Assembly: GCF_001704415.2 (NCBI RefSeq)
Contig: NC_030824.1
Location: 33,723,022-33,787,021, forward strand
Length of the DNA stretch: 64,000 nt
Source of the DNA: Capra hircus
Lineage: Eukaryota; Chordata; Mammalia; Artiodactyla; Bovidae
Reading direction: 5' to 3'
Part shown: one piece after another, positions 59,036 through 64,000 of the stretch
Numbering within the stretch: the stretch's first letter is position 1
Layout of the letters: each line of letters starts with the position of its first letter
Translations under genes and position numbers: made by a program
The notes under the pieces: model-generated
What the model saw: only the letters and a program-made list of their open reading frames with translations
Told to the model about the DNA's origin: nothing
The model's database searches: none

Positions 59036-59210
59036 TAGAATACTTGTTTTTAATTTAAACTGGCAAATGTAAGCCCTTGTATAGTGCTAGAAACAAAGGT
59101 AAAATAACCATATGCATAATAATTTATCATTGCACCTTAAGCATATCTGTGTAGAAAAACTCTAGGCTAAAAAGTTGGCAAGAGTTAGTGTTTTTTTATG
59201 CCTAAAACAT

Positions 59211-59672
59211 TCATTTCCGTTCAGTTGCTTAGTTGTGTCCAACTCTTTACAACCCCATGGACTGCAGCACTCCATGCTTCCCTGTCCAACATCAACTCCT
59301 GTAACTTGCTCATACTCATGTCTGTTGAGTCAGTGATGCCATCCAACCATTTCATCCTCTGTCATCCCCTTCTCCTCCTGCCTTCAATCCCTCCCAGCAT
59401 CAGCGTCTTTTCAAATGAGTCAGTTCTTCACATCAGGTGGCCAAAATATTGGAGCTTCAGCTTCAACATCTGTCCTTCCAATGAATATTCAGGACTGATT
59501 TCCTTTAGGATTGACTGGTTGGATCTTCTTGAAATCCAAGGGACTCTCAGAGCCTTTTCCAACGCCATTTTTCAAAAGCATCAATTCTTCGGTGCTCAGC
59601 TTTCTTTATGGTCCACATTTTACATCCATGCATGACTACTGGAAAAACCATAGCTTTGATTAGGCAGGACTG
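59211..59672 (-). mobile_element. 5'-truncated BovB
   Basis: About 460 bp on minus, from a worn tail (ccgttcagttgcttag) to the complement of LIKAMVFPVVMHGC. The antisense strand (59198-59635) is open for 145 codons. Confidence 0.92.
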
Positions 59673-61511
59673 TGTTAACAGGAGTGAGAAATCAAGCTAT
59701 GTATATTTTGGAATTATTAAAAAATAAATGAATATAGTAGGTGTTTTTGTATATAATGATTATTTTTATTATGCCATTCTTAGAAAGGAAAATTGATTAA
59801 AAAGATATTTTTAAAAAGCAAATAAAGAGAGAAAAAAGAAACCATAGATATTTCTAGAGCAGTCAGTTTTACTGGAAGTTTCCTTACCATGCTTTATTGA
59901 AGAATCAAAGTCAAGTGACTTTCTGAAAATGTTGAGAGTAAAAATGAAATCACTGGGACTTAAGCATCTGTGTATATAAGAAACCTTATATCAGTGAAGA
60001 TGTGAAGTCATTAGAATGAGGTTTATAATATTCATGAATATAAACTGGTAAGGACAGTTCATATATATGGTTTAGAGAGAAAATGAGATCTATTAAGGCA
60101 TTAATACTGTGTTATCATGGCACAGTTTTTTCGATCATAATTCAGTCAAGGAAGCAAAATCACTATGAGTGCTATAGGATAAAGGGTTTACTATGCTAAT
60201 TTGACCTCTTATATTTGTGGATGGAGCTTGGATAGCAAAAACCTAGAGGGGGAGGTAGGGGAACAAAGAAGATTCTAATCAGTCTGTGTGAATAGAGTTC
60301 TGCACCCTTATGTGGGCCTGAGATGCAGAAATTGTGCTAAGATCTATGGGAAGCTGCTGTCTTTGGGTAGCTTTATCTCTGTGAGTCTGCAGCTAAGCAT
60401 ATGATGGTGGACTAGGGGCTTCAGTTTGTCAGCAAATCCAGCAGTCAGAAGGAAGAGCTGATGAGATTATGAAGAGGCTTAAACCCATGGGTATGTGGCA
60501 GTCTTCAGGAATGGCTCTTGCTTCACTCATGTACTCCAAATTTCATGCACATGTCTCTTTCGGCCACCTCTCACTCAGAACCATACAAGGAAGGGGGTTC
60601 TGAAAAACATACTTCTATCTTAACCAGATCAACAGATGGCAAAATAAGTTCTGGCTCTTTAGATTATGAAGTTGGCTAAAACCCAGGCTTTAGAGGAAAT
60701 CGAAGATAGCATACACACTTGAGAAATGTTTACAGAATGACACATATTAAGTAGAAGAATAATGGAAAATTTTAATGTGATTGAAATCAACAAATTTTTA
60801 CCAGAAGCTTAGTGTTTACATAAGCACAGCTTTTGATTGTGACTATTAAAAGATGGCTCATAAAAACTGACCCCAATATATTAATACCAGTGTGTAACAT
60901 GACAAGCAGATTACAAATGATTAAAGAGTAGCAGTTTTCCTAACAAGACAGAGAGATGCTCTTGCACTTAGCAATGAAATATAAAGAACGAATGGACAAA
61001 AACTAGGAGACAAAGACAGATGGAAGTTAAGACCAGTAGCAATAGCAGCAGAAACTAAAGAAAATACAGTCATTACAATTTAAGGAAATTAGTGCATAGG
61101 GAATCCAAGAGGCCCTGGGATCAATAAACTTTTAAATATCACTATATCATTGCCTCAGGAGAAAATTATTAACTTTAAAGGACAATAAAGATCCCAGGTC
61201 ACAACAACAAAACAGAAAACCAGGACAGAGCAAGACATTCCTTTTAGCTACTTTTTGCTAAAATATTTTAACAGTTCTTAATAAAGACAAATGAGCAACT
61301 CAGTAAGAAGAAGGTTATTAATAGGTCATAAAATAAATATACAGATTATTATTCATTTAATTGCTAAGCATAATTTGAAATAATTCATTTGTTGTTAAAA
61401 TAGATACCCTTTCATCCAAGGGGAATCAACTATTTGTAAATAATCTTGGCATACTTATTGGTGATTACTAAACAACTGGCACATCTACAGTTAATTGAAC
61501 ACATTTTGTTT
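59673..61511. other. Unique or very old sequence
   Basis: 1.8 kb without an assignable element. The part 60.16-60.64 kb has a more even base composition and might be an old interspersed repeat. Confidence 0.4.
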
Positions 61512-61622
61512 GTTTGGTTTTGGTCATGTTTCATGGCATGTGGGATCTTGGTTTCTGAACCAGGGATTGAACTCCTGCAGTGAAAGTACAGAGTCTTAAG
61601 CACTGGACAGCCAAGAAAGTCT
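61512..61622 (-). repeat. CHR-type tRNA-derived SINE
   Basis: On minus it reads from the tRNA-like head (complement of gcactggacagccaagaaagt) through tcaatccctggttcagaaac to a catgccatgaaac part and an A-rich end. The CHR family is shared by ruminants, hippos and whales, so it is older than the Bov-tA copies. Confidence 0.8.
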
Positions 61623-62684
61623 TTTGAGCAGATTATTAAACATAAATTGGAAGTAACAGGTGTTTCTCCTAGAAAAATCCTATTTGTGGTACTGAATAGC
61701 CAGCTAGAAATTTTTATACATTTTCAACTCTTAAACTCCCTTCCCTCTTTTATCATAGTGGTTAGAAAGCTAAAAGCTACATTTTTCAACTTCCCTTAAA
61801 GCTAGATTCAAGGTTTATTTCCCTTTTAGAAATATCATTCTTGTGGGATGTGAAAGTTTAGCTTAGATCATTTTCTTCTATAATTGATGTGTGGCAAGAA
61901 AGCCCTGAGATATATGAATATTTGTAACTTTTTTAATGTTTTTGTATTTAGCTGTAAGTTTCATAGATGTGAAACAAACAAAGGATTTATATCTGATAAT
62001 TCCTTATGTTCTATATATCCGACCTTTTAACCAGTACTATAACCACAAAATTCTTTGTGTTAAATTCTTCCTGGTCGAAATACCTAAAGTGAATTCTTAC
62101 CCTATTTCTTGTATTGTGCTCTGACAGTATACAGGTGCCTCTTTAGAATCATTGATTGATCAGATCTATACTAGAATCTAATAAAACACTACAGGAGACA
62201 ATGAATTATAATCTTTTAACATGATCAGTTGATTGGGAAAATAAAACATGCCTTGTTGGGTTGTGAGATTTTACTATACAGTAATATATCTCCAAAGCCA
62301 AAGGAACCTGAGATCATCAACACCGGGGTTTGCTTAAAACCTTTGTGTGATTGTTGCCTTATTTGCTCCCAATAGTCTTCACTTAAGAAATAAGATAAAG
62401 CATGTGTGAAGATTTTGCAACAGTCCTAATCAGCAATTGAGTTACTTGTAATTATGTTTAAAATTATATAAAGGTAATGTTATAGGTACTTCTCACTCCC
62501 TAAAACTACAGGAATTTTGACTGATTTCTTTTTTGTCTAAAATATTTATTGTTATTTTCAATGTAAAACAATTAAGCAAAGTTTCATATTAGTTTTGAAG
62601 AAATGGTTCAACTTTACTAGATTTATGCTTTATATTGTGCTTAAAGTATTAATGGTAGGGAACTCATCATTGAAAAACATTGTG
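61623..62684. other. AT-rich unique sequence
   Basis: No recognised feature. Confidence 0.5.
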
Positions 62685-62881
62685 TGTACGTGTGTTCTAA
62701 GGTCCAACTCTGTGCAACACTATGGACTGTAGTCCATCAGGTTTCTTTGTCCATGGGGTTCTCCAGACAAGAATACTGAAGTGGGTAGACATTTCCTCCT
62801 CTAGGGAATCTTCCTGATCAGGGGTCAAATATGTATCACCTGTGTCTCCAGGATTCTTTACCATTGAGCCAACAGGGAAGT
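62685..62881 (-). repeat. Bov-tA SINE
   Basis: On minus: tgtgtgtacgtgtgttctaa to the tRNA-like head (complement of gagccaacagggaagta). Confidence 0.88.
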
Positions 62882-64000
62882 ATGTCTATCCCAGTCTCCC
62901 AGTTTGATCATGAATCTTTTTACAAAAAGAAATGCATAAGGAAAAGTATTTAACATGAATCAGTTATTTGCGGAAAAAAACTGCTCTATTATCTGTGATT
63001 TTTTTCTTATTCCTATAATGTTTTGTTTATATTTAATATTAATGGCTCACTCATTTTATATTGTTATAGGTTTATTTAATGAAGAAGATGATATCTGAAC
63101 TTGCCTTATTCTCTGGCTTTGTTCAGTTTAAATAAATAATATTTATCAGCTAAAGGCTCAGTCTGCCCATATCCTGAGCAGGGTAGTCAATACATTGGCA
63201 GTCATGCACAGCAGCTGACAAGCTCTGAAACTCATCTGGTGAGTGATCTGGTTACACATAAGTGCACTGTCTTCTCCTCCCCTTTGTCACTGCCCCTTCT
63301 ACTACCATGCTGCCATGTCAGTATGACTGGACTTCATCCAGCCTTAATATCCTTGGTCAGCACTTATATGCTTAAATTCTGCCACTGCACCAAGCAAAGG
63401 CAAGCTGACTGGAGTCCTGACACACAGTCTTGTTTTTCCCAGTCTCCCCAAAACTGTTTTTCTTTGGAAGAAACACTGTCCTAAGCAGTCAGATCCATAA
63501 TCTCCTCTCTGATTCCAATATTTGCTTGCTACCTACATTCTCCCTGTACCATTTCTCACCCATCTTAATGGGTCTCGTTAGGTCTCCAGGTCTTCTCGAA
63601 CCAAGCCAGAGTTAAGCATGATCACTTAGAAATAGCACAGCTCTGAAATGCCATATTGTTCTGGCAGGAAGGGCCTCGTTAGCCAAGTTACCTTCATCTG
63701 TCTTTTTGCTATTAAATCCCATCTGCTTCGATATCTCTTTGTCCCCTTCTGCTAATATTGCAGTCTGAAAGCCAAGCTTTTCTGTGCTGGACATGATAAA
63801 AGCATTTTAGTTTTCCCTTTCTGTCACACTCCACAGATCTCATAAACCTTATACACTTTGAGAATAAGATGACTGGCTTTCAAGCATATAAAAATTTATT
63901 TAGGCATATTTTTGGATGTATAGCTTTTATTCTAAAGTTTATACAAAGCAAAATAATCATCAGCAGATAGTGTCAAACTATTTCAAATGCTAGAATTAAA
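62882..64000. other. Unique sequence with a less AT-rich block
   Basis: 63160-63800 has visibly more G+C than its surroundings and no recognisable repeat. It includes an open 60-codon frame on minus (63612-63794, starting MSSTEKLGFQTAILAEGDKE) and an 81-codon frame on plus (63239-63484). Neither resembles a known protein and no splice structure is evident. Confidence 0.4.

Overview
This window looks like a non-genic stretch of a ruminant (pecoran, probably bovid) chromosome. The evidence is the repeat content: about sixteen BovB (RTE-clade) LINE fragments, Bov-tA and Bov-A2 SINEs (families that use the BovB machinery), ruminant-type L1 3' ends, one CHR-type tRNA-derived SINE, an ERV solo LTR and a MaLR LTR-like piece, all in AT-rich unique sequence. 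I see no convincing host exon, no functional RNA gene and no CRISPR or prokaryotic feature. Cattle, sheep and goat cannot be told apart by eye.

Layout. 1-1.57 kb: AT-rich unique DNA. 1.57-5.85 kb: long BovB on the minus strand, from its 3' tail to a GC-rich 5' tandem array, interrupted by a younger L1 with an exact 15-bp target-site duplication (TSD). 6.36-8.54 kb: second BovB, plus strand, whose first ~0.5 kb is inverted; with the first copy it forms a large inverted repeat. 8.5-15.8 kb: mostly unique, with two short BovBs, a 39-nt SINE tail insertion and a 47-codon candidate microprotein ORF of doubtful status. 15.8-25.5 kb: BovB fragments, two old L1 pieces, a solo LTR and SINEs. 27.6-31.1 kb: L1s, one with a 5' inversion, plus SINEs and BovB. 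31.5-39.9 kb: SINEs, BovB pieces and a 5'-truncated L1 with TSD. 40.9-42.96 kb: one ~10-bp target site apparently used three times in succession (BovB, BovB, Bov-tA), inside probable old L1 5' sequence. 43-47.6 kb: MaLR-like LTR, L1 3' end, an 18-nt tail-only insertion and decayed L1 ORF2. 48.8-50.8 kb: Bov-tA and a BovB carrying a nested Bov-A2 dimer. 51.2-54.6 kb: old antisense L1 invaded by a BovB and by a tiny 5'-inverted L1. 55.55-58.81 kb: BovB with nearly its whole length represented but with a 5' inversion. 58.9-64 kb: SINEs, a short BovB and mostly unique DNA.

How the parts relate. The BovB ORF encodes an APE-type endonuclease (EN), a reverse transcriptase (RT) and a C-terminal region; every copy here is broken. 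BovB is believed to move the Bov-tA and Bov-A2 SINEs in trans, and the short 3' repeats (AACTG, AAC or AGC units) and TSDs seen here fit that. Most notable: (i) two distant BovBs share the same 2-nt frameshift and a YTDD in place of YADD in the RT, as if a defective lineage had been copied in trans; (ii) two other copies share a Glu-to-Lys change in the EN; (iii) insertions of only 18, 39 and 63 nt have clear TSDs; (iv) there are four 5' inversions (two BovB, two L1); (v) a 150-190-codon antisense ORF stays open over the BovB 3' region in many copies.
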